The position numbers and the translations under genes are program-made. The notes beneath the pieces are model-generated. The model saw only the letters and a list, made by a program, of their open reading frames with translations. It was not told the DNA's origin and ran no database searches. DNA of 64,000 bases from Clostridium muellerianum (GTDB lineage: Bacteria; Bacillota; Clostridia; Clostridiales; Clostridiaceae), in NCBI RefSeq assembly GCF_012926525.1, contig NZ_JABBNI010000018.1, positions 1-64,000 on the forward strand, in the 5' to 3' direction. Numbering within the stretch: the first letter of the stretch is position 1; each line of letters begins with the position of its first letter. Positions 16,955 through 25,406 of the stretch are shown here, one piece after another.

Positions 16955-18273
16955 AAGAGATAACTGATGAATTAAAAGAATTTAATATTATGCTAGAGGA
17001 AGAAATTACTGAACGCACAAAAACTGAGGAAGCTTTAAGAAAAAGTGAAATGCAATTTCGTTACGCTATAGAAGAAGCTCCAGTACCTGTAATGCTATAT
17101 TCAGAAGATGGGGAAGTAATAAAAATTAATAAAGAATGGGTAAACATTACAGGGTATACAATTAAGGATATTCCAGTAATATCTAAATGGGGAGAAATAT
17201 CAGATGTATTTAAAGAAAATTTAGAATGCAGGGATACAGGTACGTTATATAATTTTGAAGGAAGACATGATAATGGAGAATATTCTGTAAAAACTAAAGA
17301 TGGAGATATACGGCTTTGGGATTTTCATACAGGTTGTATTGGTAAATTAAATGATGGACGTAATATGTTAATTAAAGTAGCTGTGGATATAACTGAAAGA
17401 AAACGTATTGAAGAATTACAAAAGAGTATTGAAAAAGAAAGAATTAGGATGCTTGAGATTAGAGAGTATGACAGGATAAAAACGGATTTTTTTGCTAATA
17501 TTTCTCATGAATTAAGGACCCCGATTAATGTTATTTTTTCTGCTATACAGGTTCATAAATTGAATTTAGAACAGTGTACTTGTGGAACTGATTGTAAATA
17601 TCAATATCAATATAAATATACAAATATAATGCAGCAAAATTGTTACCGTATTTTAAGATTGGTTAATAATTTAATTGATATAACTAAAATAGATTCTGGT
17701 TATTTAGCTATAAATAAAATTAATTATGATATAGTAAATATTATAGAAAATGTAACTCTTTCTGTAGCTGAATATATAGAAAGTAAGGGGATGTCTGTAG
17801 TATTTGATACGGATATAGAGGAGAAAATTATTGCTTGTGATCCAGAAAAAATTGAGAGGATAATGTTGAATTTATTATCAAACTCAGTAAAGTTTACTCC
17901 ACGTGGTGGAAGTATTATGGTTAGCATAAGTGATGGAGCTGAAAACATTTATATAAAGGTAAAGGATACTGGCAAGGGAATCCCTATAGAAAAGCTAAAT
18001 TCAATATTTGAGCGTTTTGTACAGGTTGATAAATCCCTTACAAGGGAGAGTGAGGGAAGTGGAATAGGACTTTCACTGGTAAAGGCATTAGTGGAAATGC
18101 ATGATGGAACTATATCAGTAAGTAGTAAAGAAGGCTATGGCAGCGAGTTTGTTATATGTATTCCATGTAAATTAATAGATAATACAGAGTGTAATAATAG
18201 TTATAATGATGATGCATTGAACAAAAGTTATACTGAAAAAATAAATTTAGAATTCTCCGATATATATAATTAA
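16951..18273 (+). CDS. PAS sensor histidine kinase, likely C-terminal part of a split receiver-kinase
   Basis: The 440 aa comprise a coiled coil (1-30), a PAS/PAC module (about 32-150, ending VAVDITERKRIEE), HisKA with phospho-accepting His in FFANISHELRTPINVIF (about residue 190), and a HATPase with N-box NLLSNSVKFTP, DTGKGIP and GSGIGLSLVKALVEMHDG. All kinase boxes are intact and there is no membrane helix. The dimerisation domain carries an unusual CTCGTDC cysteine cluster followed by a tyrosine/lysine repeat, not usual at that position. The apparent start is TTG at 16951, overlapping the pseudo-receiver stop, with no good ribosome-binding site of its own; translation by coupling or frameshifting is likely. 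The partner regulator is not obvious. Confidence 0.85.
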   Translation: MKEITDELKEFNIMLEEEITERTKTEEALRKSEMQFRYAIEEAPVPVMLYSEDGEVIKINKEWVNITGYTIKDIPVISKWGEISDVFKENLECRDTGTLYNFEGRHDNGEYSVKTKDGDIRLWDFHTGCIGKLNDGRNMLIKVAVDITERKRIEELQKSIEKERIRMLEIREYDRIKTDFFANISHELRTPINVIFSAIQVHKLNLEQCTCGTDCKYQYQYKYTNIMQQNCYRILRLVNNLIDITKIDSGYLAINKINYDIVNIIENVTLSVAEYIESKGMSVVFDTDIEEKIIACDPEKIERIMLNLLSNSVKFTPRGGSIMVSISDGAENIYIKVKDTGKGIPIEKLNSIFERFVQVDKSLTRESEGSGIGLSLVKALVEMHDGTISVSSKEGYGSEFVICIPCKLIDNTECNNSYNDDALNKSYTEKINLEFSDIYN

Positions 18274-18409
18274 AAGTATGTGAATATATAAAAAAATGAT
18301 TTTTATGTTAATTAATATTGTAAAAATTATACTTACCTAAGAAATATCGTATTTTAAATTAAAATCACTCATATATATATAATAAAGTACTACTATTATA
18401 GGAGAATGT

Positions 18410-18928
18410 ATGCCAGGAGATATATCAAAACATACTAAATATATTGCTGAGTTGCCTTATCCAGAGGCAAAAGTAGAGGGGGAAAATGTTTTTTATGCTA
18501 ACTTACTTCTTGAAGATTATGCAGGTATGGTTAGTGAACTTACAGCTATAAACCTTTATATATACCAGCATGTAACAAGCGAAGGAAAATATGAGGATTT
18601 TGCAGAACTTATAGGTGGAATAGCTATGGCAGAAATGAAGCATTTAGAGCTTTTAGGAGAAACAATTAAGCTTTTAGGTGTAAAGCCAGTGTATATTAAT
18701 TCTACATGTCCTTTTGGTAAGCTTTGGACGGCTAGATACGTTAATTTTACCATTGTTATAAAAGCTATGATTGCAGAAGCTATTAGGTCAGAAAAAAAGG
18801 CTATTAATCAATATAAGCATCATATCATTTTAATTAAAGATAAATTTATAAAGGAATTAATTAATAGAATTATAATGGATGAAGAAATTCATTTAAAACT
18901 TTTAGAAGAAATATATGAGAAATATTAA
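18410..18928 (+). CDS. Ferritin-like (four-helix, di-metal) protein
   Basis: This 172-aa protein has the repeating ExxH/E pattern of the ferritin-like superfamily: YAGMVSELTAINLYIYQH, AMAEMKHLELLGETIKLLG, AEAIRSEKKAINQYKHH and IIMDEEIHLKLLEEIY, giving the four helices with two Glu and Glu-x-x-His pairs expected for a di-iron or di-manganese centre. It is not a rubrerythrin since no rubredoxin cysteines follow. Related proteins in clostridia lack a firm function; oxidative-stress or metal roles are plausible. The ATG has TAGGAGA close upstream. It lies after the FIST/kinase module but is separated by ~136 nt, so co-transcription is uncertain. Confidence 0.82.
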   Translation: MPGDISKHTKYIAELPYPEAKVEGENVFYANLLLEDYAGMVSELTAINLYIYQHVTSEGKYEDFAELIGGIAMAEMKHLELLGETIKLLGVKPVYINSTCPFGKLWTARYVNFTIVIKAMIAEAIRSEKKAINQYKHHIILIKDKFIKELINRIIMDEEIHLKLLEEIYEKY

Positions 18929-18942
18929 AGTAATATTTCTGA

Positions 18943-19011
18943 GAGGACAGTGAAGGTTGATTCTTTTGCGTTAGCAAAAAATCAACCTTCACTGTCCTTT
19001 GTCAATTGTCC
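18943..19011. repeat. Repeat family C, copy 1 (hairpin between convergent genes)
   Basis: A near-perfect hairpin of ~28 bp (AGGACAGTGAAGGTTGATT with its complement, GTTA loop region) sits exactly between the ferritin-like and phosphatase stops, and its T-rich sides could terminate both. Its right end (18986-19011) matches the 26-nt right terminal repeat of the element at 34434-34645 with two differences; the left end keeps only 12 nt of that repeat. Confidence 0.75.
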
Positions 19012-19013
19012 TA

Positions 19014-20681
19014 TTACTTGTCTATCATAACCATATTGAACTGAGTATTATAACTGCAGTTGAAACCTGCTTTAGTTAAAGCATCTAAGCTAATGTTTTT
19101 CTTAGAAGAAAAATCTTTTGAATTAAAGCTGTAGGTTTGTTTATCTATAGTTAATTTCAATGAGGAAGAATCATAAGTTCCACCTAAATACATAGCTATA
19201 TAGAGTGGATTAACATAAGCTTTACCATTTGCTATTTCAGTTTGATTGCTTCCAAAGGCAATTGGTGTTCCATATATCACTAATCTTGGATCAGCGCCTA
19301 TAGCTGCTAATTCCTTATTATTCATATCAACATTATATGCAGCCGGAAGAACTACCTTTGTACTATTTTGCGGATGATCTTTATCTATTGTAAAGGAATC
19401 CACTAAACCTCCATCCTGCTTATATGCGTTTATTGTAAGCACATTTCCTTTAACATCTGCTACTTCGTAGGAAGGCATATCTTGAGGATCAAAGAAAAAT
19501 GCATCCCAAACCTTAGAAGATAAATCTCCATAATATTTAGCACCACTTCTTCCAGTTACATAATACACTGTTCCTTTAGAATAATCTGTATAGTATTTTC
19601 CATTATTGATAGGAAAAGTTCTAGATACGCCATGATCATGTCCGTTAAGAACTACATCTACATGGTGCTTTTCTATTATAGGTGATATTATGTTTTTTAA
19701 GCTTACATTAGCTCTTGAAGCTTTATTGTAATATGGAGTCTTGTGAAAGGAAACTACTGTCCAAGGTTGTTTATTTGTAGTTAAGTCTGAATCAAGCCAG
19801 GCTGCTTGTTGCTTTAAAAAATTATCATTATTTGGAGATTCTTCTTCTTCCTGACTATCTAACATAACGAAATGAACATTTCCATAGTCATAAGAATATA
19901 CTTGCCCCTTAAAACCTTCAGGTCCATTCATAGGAACCTTGAATTGATTTACAAAATATTTAGGCTTAGTTGAATCCCACCCAACAGCATTATAGGTTTC
20001 GTGGTTACCTTGAGTTGGCATTTCTGGTATGTTATCAATAACACCTTTAGCAGCGTCAAACCAGTTATTCCAGTGTCTATAGTCCTGTCCTTTTTCAACT
20101 AAATCTCCCATGTTTATTATAAAGTCAGCATCTTTATTTTTAGAGTAGGCATTTTGAACAGTTTTATTCCATGGACTATAATTTGGAACATCTGCATTTC
20201 CACTTTGAGAATCTCCAAAAACAATAAATTTGACATCATCTTCATTGTTTGCTTCTGTTTTAAAGGTGCTTTCTTCACTCCAATTTTGGCCATCTCCTAC
20301 TTTGTAGCTATATTTGGTATTTGGAGTAAGGTTGGTTAAAGTTGCTGAAAATAGATTCATATATCCAATATTTATATCAGTATTTGATGTTGAAAAATCT
20401 TCCTTAGAAGCATCAAAAGTTTTTGTCTCACCAGTAGTTAAGTTTTTGTATTGAACTAATCCTCTATTTATATTTGTACTAGTTCTCCAAGTAATGGTTT
20501 GTGTGGTTTTAGGATCCTTTGTCCATGTTAAAGTAACATGATCAGGTTTTACAGTAGAATTAAGGCTTGTGTTAATAGTTGTACTATCATAGTATGCTTG
20601 TACTGGATATATTGGAGTTGCTATTGTTGATGTAGTAATGATAAGTGCAGCTATTAACATTGATAAATCTTTCTTTTTCAT
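19014..20681 (-). CDS. Secreted purple acid phosphatase-type metallophosphoesterase
   Basis: This 555-aa secreted enzyme has a signal peptide at 1-28 (MKKKDLSMLIAALIITTSTI...), an N-terminal fibronectin-like purple-acid-phosphatase domain (about 35-130, VKPDHVTLTWTKDPKTT), and a metallophosphoesterase core (about 140-425). The core has metal-binding FVIFGDSQSG, INMGDLVEKG, PTQGNHET, VVSFHKTPYY and LNGHDHGVSRT, so all expected ligands are present. The last ~85 residues (from GTPIAFGS) resemble the copper-amine-oxidase N-terminal-like domain found at the ends of Firmicute exoproteins, a likely wall or substrate-binding module. The start at 20681 follows AAGGGGTG; the longer ORF start lacks a site. 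It probably scavenges phosphate from organic esters; no PHO box was identified. Confidence 0.9.
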   Translation of the reverse strand: MKKKDLSMLIAALIITTSTIATPIYPVQAYYDSTTINTSLNSTVKPDHVTLTWTKDPKTTQTITWRTSTNINRGLVQYKNLTTGETKTFDASKEDFSTSNTDINIGYMNLFSATLTNLTPNTKYSYKVGDGQNWSEESTFKTEANNEDDVKFIVFGDSQSGNADVPNYSPWNKTVQNAYSKNKDADFIINMGDLVEKGQDYRHWNNWFDAAKGVIDNIPEMPTQGNHETYNAVGWDSTKPKYFVNQFKVPMNGPEGFKGQVYSYDYGNVHFVMLDSQEEEESPNNDNFLKQQAAWLDSDLTTNKQPWTVVSFHKTPYYNKASRANVSLKNIISPIIEKHHVDVVLNGHDHGVSRTFPINNGKYYTDYSKGTVYYVTGRSGAKYYGDLSSKVWDAFFFDPQDMPSYEVADVKGNVLTINAYKQDGGLVDSFTIDKDHPQNSTKVVLPAAYNVDMNNKELAAIGADPRLVIYGTPIAFGSNQTEIANGKAYVNPLYIAMYLGGTYDSSSLKLTIDKQTYSFNSKDFSSKKNISLDALTKAGFNCSYNTQFNMVMIDK

Positions 20682-20812
20682 AAATCTTTCACCCCTTAAC
20701 TTAATTTTCCATGGCATAACGTAATTATATATTTATTAAGTTAAGAGGATATTATATAAAGTTAAGGGTGTGTTAACTTTATGAATAAATTAAAACTTTA
20801 TATAATAAAAAT

Positions 20813-21137
20813 TATGCGACGCAACTTAAAGTGCAGTGGAAGTTTGTATTTTAACTTTTATTCCGTGATATATGGTAAGTGTTTCATCACTGCTAAATGT
20901 TTCTAATTATTCTAAAGCTCAAAGTTTATGAAAGCCTAAGAACTTTGTCAAACTCGGTTCCCTCAAACAAGACTAAAGTTCTAAGGCTTTCACAAACTTT
21001 TCGCTAAGAATAATAAGAAACAATTTAGCTAATGTGATGAAACACTTACCATATATCACTATATAAAAGTTAAAATACAAACTAATAACTTTAGTTGTAC
21101 ATATTAATGTTGATAATTTTATAATTTTTAGGTCTTA
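20813..21137 (+). repeat. Repeat family A, copy 1 (~325-nt palindromic element)
   Basis: This non-coding element is nearly identical (roughly 90% by eye) to 49473-49792 in the same orientation. Long outer arms (GTGATATATGGTAAGTGTTT near 20873, its complement near 21055) and an inner hairpin (GAAAGCCTAAGAACTTT with AAAGTTCTAAGGCTTTC, 20931-20990) make almost the whole element fold on itself. It has no ORF, so it resembles a MITE or a structured RNA repeat. Confidence 0.85.
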
Positions 21138-21328
21138 AAGATTAAGGTAAAGCCTGATGTTTTATTATACTAAATTTAAAACAGCTTATTTTTTTATTTT
21201 ACCTAATAGATACCGGTTACTTTTATCAATTGTTGTAGCTTGATACCAATTTTTAGTTGGCTATTTTCCTAAATACCAATTACCTAAAATACAAACTTGT
21301 ATTTTCATATTGCATTAATGATATTTGA

Positions 21329-22144
21329 ACTGTTTTTCTTACGTCGGATAAAAATCTAACATTTTCTTTACCAGCAGATACTTTAATGGCAATACAAAAA
21401 TTAAATATTCACAATATTATTATCATTGGTGGTACTGGTGTAATTTCGTTGTCGGTAGAAAATCAATTGGCTTCATTAGGTATTGAGACTAATAGAATAA
21501 GCGGAAAAGATAGATATGAAACAAATATAAATGTTTCATATCAACTAGATAATGTTAGTGAAATCGCAATTGTAACTGGAGATGATTTTGCTGATGGACT
21601 TTCTGGTTCTGCTTTAGCAGGTTCAAATTGTAATCCTATATTTTTAGTTGGAGAAAATTCATTATTACAGAAAGACTATTTAGATAAAAATTCCATAACT
21701 AATTATAATATTATAGCACTGGGAGGTACAGTATCAAAAATGGCTATTGACGGATTAGAATCTTCTAATATTGATTATGAAGAAAAAAAGATAAGTGATG
21801 TTAATAATGTAAAACTTGATGATATAACTAAGATAGTGTTCTATGATGGTAGAGGTGGACTAAATAAGCCGTTAACAATTGAAGATAAACAAAAGATTAA
21901 GGAATTCACCAAGTATCTAGATGGTGATAGTATAAAGAAAATAAAAAATCCCAATCCTCCATCAGGATGGGCACACTGCGCTGAATTTTACATCAATAAC
22001 AAAAAAGTAATGGATATAACCTTTAGTAATCCATTAAAAACAAACAACAATAATTACTACGACGTTATAAAAGGTAAATTAGATGCTAATACAATTGATA
22101 AGTTCCTAAAATCTATTGATTCTTCTTGGAATACAACAAATTGA
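21329..22144 (+). pseudogene. 5'-truncated cell-wall-binding repeat 2 (CWB2) protein
   Basis: The open frame starts right after TGA (21326-21328) and enters mid-domain: TSDKNLTFSLPADTLMAIQK and IIIIGGTGVISLSVENQL are the second half of a CWB2 repeat (PF04122), followed by RISGKDRYETN and a second, more complete repeat (IAIVTGDDFADGLSGSALAG, IIALGGTVSK). A C-terminal region of ~100 aa of unknown function follows (GGLNKPLTIEDKQKIKEF, PPSGWAHCAEFYINNKK). No signal peptide and no convincing ribosome-binding site precede the first ATG (21386). It is therefore a remnant of a larger surface protein. Repeat element A1 ends ~190 nt upstream. Confidence 0.75.
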
Positions 22145-22284
22145 ATGAAAATAATTATAAAATTGGATAACATCCATAGTTTTGTGTAAAATTAAACAGA
22201 TATGACTAATTTAAATTTGAAATTACTATTGTATGAATTCTAAGGTTATTTAGTTTGTAATTTAAAAATTATATGAGACAAATA

Positions 22285-22326
22285 TACAAAAAAGGAGCTA
22301 CAATTTAATATAGCTTCTTTTTTGTA
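22285..22326 (+). terminator. Terminator downstream of the CWB2 remnant
   Basis: TACAAAAAAGGAGCT pairs with AGCTTCTTTTTTGTA (one G-U), loop ACAATTTAATAT; T-rich on both strands. Confidence 0.65.
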
Positions 22327-22353
22327 TGCCAGTATGCTTACTTAGCCTATAGG

Positions 22354-22452
22354 GTGAAAGAAGCAATTTATATATTGGAAACAGATTTAAAACTTAAGTT
22401 TAATGAAACTAAAACCCATATAGATGACTCTGATAAAGGGGTAGCTTTTTAA
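22354..22452 (+). pseudogene. Possible scrap of a reverse transcriptase gene
   Basis: A 32-codon open stretch (VKEAIYILETDLKLKFNETK and THIDDSDKGVAF, then two stops) resembles the segment after the YADD motif in group II intron-type reverse transcriptases (pattern LExxLKLKxNxxKTxI...GxxFLG). No start, no catalytic motif and no intron RNA structure are visible. The call rests on a short motif only. Confidence 0.35.
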
Positions 22453-22665
22453 TGATATAAATAATATAATATCATAAAATAGAAAATTTTATAAATAAGA
22501 ATTTTAACACTTAAATACTTGATTTAAATTGAAATATTTATAAATATTAGTGTAATATAAGAAAAGTAAATGTTATTTGAATCTATGCATTATGTTTACA
22601 GCAATATTTATGTACAGAATCTATTAAATAAATGAACATATAATTTACACAAGGAGGGTTTAATT

Positions 22666-23394
22666 ATGAATATAGCAGCTTTTTTTGATATTGATGGTAC
22701 TCTATATAGAGAAGGATTGATTACAGAAGTTTTTAAGAAACTTGTGAAATATGAAATAATTCCACCTGAAAGATGGTATAAGGAAGTAAAACCAGAGTAT
22801 GAAAAATGGGATAAAAGACAGGGAAACTATGATAACTATCTTTTAAAAATGGCAGGAATATATATTGAGGCTATAAAAGGTCTTCATAGATCGCAAATAG
22901 ATTTTATAGCTAAAAATGTAGTAACTCAAAAGGGTGATAGAGTATATACATTTACAAGAGATAAAATTAAATGGCATAAAGAAAAGGGGCATAAAGTAAT
23001 AACAATATCAGGAAGTCCAATAGAGTTAGTAAGAGAAATGTCTATAAAATATGGTTTTGATGATTATAAAGGAGCAGAATATTTAATAGATGATAATGAA
23101 CAGTATACTGGTGAAGTTGTTTCTATGTGGGATAGTGAAAGTAAACAGAAAGCTATCTATGAGCTTGTAAATAAGTATGATATAGATTTAAATCAAAGTT
23201 ATGCCTATGGAGACACATCTGGAGATTTTTCTATGTTCAAGTTAGTAAGTCATCCTGTTTGTGTAAATCCAACTAAAGAACTTTTGCAAAAAGTTATAGA
23301 TGATAAGGACGTTAGAGAAAAAATACAAATTGTAGTTGAAAGAAAAGATACTATATATGACCTAAAACCGGAATGCATTAATAATTTTAATTAA
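22666..23394 (+). CDS. HAD-superfamily phosphatase (SerB-like, subfamily IB)
   Basis: This cytoplasmic phosphohydrolase of 242 aa has motif I AAFFDIDGTLY, motif II VITISGSP, a conserved Lys region and motif IV YAYGDTSGDFSM, all complete, with an alpha-helical cap between motifs I and II (about 20-95) as in HAD-IB enzymes related to phosphoserine phosphatase. The substrate cannot be deduced. The ATG has AAGGAGGG 7 nt upstream. It stands alone, and its stop codon lies inside the left end of repeat element B1, which suggests the element inserted at the very end of the gene. Confidence 0.88.
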   Translation: MNIAAFFDIDGTLYREGLITEVFKKLVKYEIIPPERWYKEVKPEYEKWDKRQGNYDNYLLKMAGIYIEAIKGLHRSQIDFIAKNVVTQKGDRVYTFTRDKIKWHKEKGHKVITISGSPIELVREMSIKYGFDDYKGAEYLIDDNEQYTGEVVSMWDSESKQKAIYELVNKYDIDLNQSYAYGDTSGDFSMFKLVSHPVCVNPTKELLQKVIDDKDVREKIQIVVERKDTIYDLKPECINNFN

Positions 23395-23533
23395 GGCATA
23401 TGGAAGAAAGTAATAAGTCAAAAATGTTATTATATTTGAAAGAAGATTTTATCTAGAATTGTTTTATGAAATCATTCTGATAACCCCAAATTATACTAAC
23501 ATGCTGACTATTTATTTTCTTTCATATGCCTAA
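23392..23533. repeat. Repeat family B, copy 1
   Basis: A ~142-nt element with imperfect terminal inverted repeats: TTAAGGCATATGGAAGAAAG at the left, and TTTCTTTCATATGCCTAA at the right, extending inward through TAACAT...GACT motifs. The same ends recur at 39609-39745 and 47370-47531. The centre of this copy has diverged most. Confidence 0.75.
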
Positions 23534-23625
23534 TATTTAAATGAAATTTATGTTTTATCTGAATTAAATTTCACTTGATTGGTAAAAAATGATATAATAT
23601 TACGACAGATATTTTAGAGAATTAA

Positions 23626-24312
23626 TTGGAAAAGAGTGGTAGAGTGATAGAAAGGCATGATGTTGTCGAAGTTGAGGAAATATTAGAAGAAAATTTGTTA
23701 AGTATAAATGGAAAAAAACACTTATTTAAAGATGCTATATTTTTTGATTTAGAACATTATATATATAAAAAACCTATTTGTATAGGTGTTTTTGGATGTT
23801 GTTATTTTGATGATATAGCAAATAAGCTTAATACTACACAGTATATGATAGAAAATAGAAAAGATGCGAAAGCTATACTAACTTTAGCAAAAGATTATTT
23901 TTATACTATGAGTTCAAAGTATGGTAAAAAGTACTTAGTTACTTTTTCAGGTAATAATGATTTTACAGTAATTAATTATCTTTTTGAAAAGTATAATATA
24001 AATTTTAATATAGAAGAACATTTTAAACATATAGATCTTCAAAAAGAATATGAAAGAGAAAAAAAAGTTTGTATTGGGCTTAAGGCATTGGAAAAAGAAT
24101 TTGGCATAACTCGCGAAAGTGAAGTTATAAGTGGCTCTAATTTAGCTAAAACTTTTAGTAAAATTGTAAAAGACAGTGGATATGTACAGAGAATGCCCGA
24201 GGAGAAAAGAGATAAAATACTTTTGTATAATGAACAGGATGTAGTAAGTTTATTTCAGATTTATGTGAATTGGAACATTGTAATGAAAAGAGATAAAATA
24301 TTAGAAGGTTAA
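23626..24312 (+). CDS. RNase H-like (YprB-type) predicted exonuclease
   Basis: This 228-aa protein resembles the RNase_H_2/YprB family of DnaQ-like 3'-5' exonucleases: AIFFDLEHY with the first acidic pair, YLVTFSGNNDFTVINYLF with the Asn-Asp block, FKHIDLQKEYE, and a final EQDVVSLFQIY acidic motif. The four acidic metal ligands of the fold appear present. The start is uncertain: TTG at 23626 opens the frame, but GTG at 23644 (GTGATAGAAAGG) is also possible. It lies 47 nt upstream of the lactate-operon regulator with no terminator, perhaps by chance. The biological substrate is unknown. Confidence 0.72.
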   Translation: MEKSGRVIERHDVVEVEEILEENLLSINGKKHLFKDAIFFDLEHYIYKKPICIGVFGCCYFDDIANKLNTTQYMIENRKDAKAILTLAKDYFYTMSSKYGKKYLVTFSGNNDFTVINYLFEKYNINFNIEEHFKHIDLQKEYEREKKVCIGLKALEKEFGITRESEVISGSNLAKTFSKIVKDSGYVQRMPEEKRDKILLYNEQDVVSLFQIYVNWNIVMKRDKILEG

Positions 24313-24359
24313 AGACCTTTTCTAATACAGTTTGATGTAAAAAAGGGAGGTTTGATTTC

Positions 24360-25052
24360 ATGTTCAGCCCAATAAGAAATACAAAGGTTTATGAACAGGT
24401 AATAGAACAAATTAAAAATATGATTATAGATGGTACATTGAAAAAAGGAGATAAATTGCCTTCAGAAAGGGAACTGGTAGAACATCTTCAGGTTAGCAGA
24501 ACATCTATAAGAGAAGCTTTAAGAGCACTTCAAATTATAGGGTTAGTTGAATGTAGACAAGGTGAAGGAAATTATATTAGGGAAAGCTTTGAAAATAGTT
24601 TATTTGAGCCTTTGTCTATGATGTTCATGTTACAAAAAAGTAGTTCTTCTGAAATTATGGAGATTAGAAAAATTATTGAAGTAGAGACTACTGCTCTAGC
24701 TTCTCAAAGAATTACAGATGAAGAATTGCAGCACATGAAAATATTATTAGATACAATTAATTCTAATAATGAAGTTGATAATGTTAAAATTGATAAGGAA
24801 TTTCATTATAAAATTGCAAAAGCTTCTAAAAATTATTTAATAATTAATATTTTAAATGCAATTTCATCTTTAATGGATGAAGTTATTAAAGATGCAAGAA
24901 GAAGGATATTGGTAGATGAAGATAATAGAGAAGTATTATTCAAGCAACATGATGATATATATAAAGCTCTTAGGGCACACAATCCTAAAAAGGCATCAGA
25001 AGCTATGAAGAAGCACTTAGATTTTGCTAATGAATATTATAAAGATTTTTAA
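24360..25052 (+). CDS. lldR: GntR/FadR-family regulator of lactate utilisation
   Basis: This DNA-binding repressor of 230 aa has an N-terminal GntR winged helix (about 8-75; KLPSERELVEHLQVSRTSIREALRALQIIGLVE) and a C-terminal FCD ligand domain (about 95-225) with metal/ligand-binding EFHYKIAKAS and KKHLDFANEYY. It resembles LldR/LctA lactate-responsive regulators. It sits directly upstream of the lactate operon, and a FadR-type palindrome (TGGTCATACCA) lies in front of the permease start, its probable operator. The ATG has AGGGAGG at good distance. A terminator follows, so it is transcribed apart from the operon. Confidence 0.85.
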   Translation: MFSPIRNTKVYEQVIEQIKNMIIDGTLKKGDKLPSERELVEHLQVSRTSIREALRALQIIGLVECRQGEGNYIRESFENSLFEPLSMMFMLQKSSSSEIMEIRKIIEVETTALASQRITDEELQHMKILLDTINSNNEVDNVKIDKEFHYKIAKASKNYLIINILNAISSLMDEVIKDARRRILVDEDNREVLFKQHDDIYKALRAHNPKKASEAMKKHLDFANEYYKDF

Positions 25053-25060
25053 AATTATTG

Positions 25061-25100
25061 AAAGAGTAGTACTTATAAATAGAAGTAATACTCTTTATTT
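25061..25100 (+). terminator. Terminator of the GntR/FadR regulator gene
   Basis: AAAGAGTAGTACTT pairs with AAGTAATACTCTTT (one mismatch), followed by a T-rich stretch. Confidence 0.7.
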
Positions 25101-25343
25101 ATATAAGTTTTATTAAATGGTTATTAACTTTTAGTAATTGTTTTTGCAAACATAATATTTATAAATTAACTTGTTATTAAAATAACTAAAATTCTATTAA
25201 ATTGCATTTTAAAAGAAAATTCAAAAAATTTTTCTTTTAAAACATTAAGCATAAATGATATTAAATCAATGTGCAAAAGTGAAAGTGTAAAGTTCAAACT
25301 TATTGTTAATTAAATAACAATTATGGAAATTATTAAAATACTG

Positions 25344-25383
25344 TGGTAATATTAGAACAATAACTGGTCATACCATATTACCA
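25344..25383. promoter_or_regulatory. Nested palindromic operator before the lactate operon
   Basis: The inner TGGTCATACCA (25365-25375) matches the FadR/LldR-type half-site pair TGGT-N3-ACCA. It is enclosed by a second pair, TGGTAATA (25344-25351) and TATTACCA (25376-25383). It lies 24-63 nt before the first codon, where a repressor would block transcription. The region 25101-25343 shows no gene. Confidence 0.7.
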
Positions 25384-25406
25384 ATTTGTCAGCAGGAGGG
25401 TAAAAA

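Noticed and set aside
18556-18753. Open frames antisense to real genes (also 3793-4140, 4291-4566, 15669-15920, 29192-29611, 48357-48602, 53736-54050)
   Set aside because: They mirror well-supported proteins, have no ribosome-binding sites and no recognisable families.
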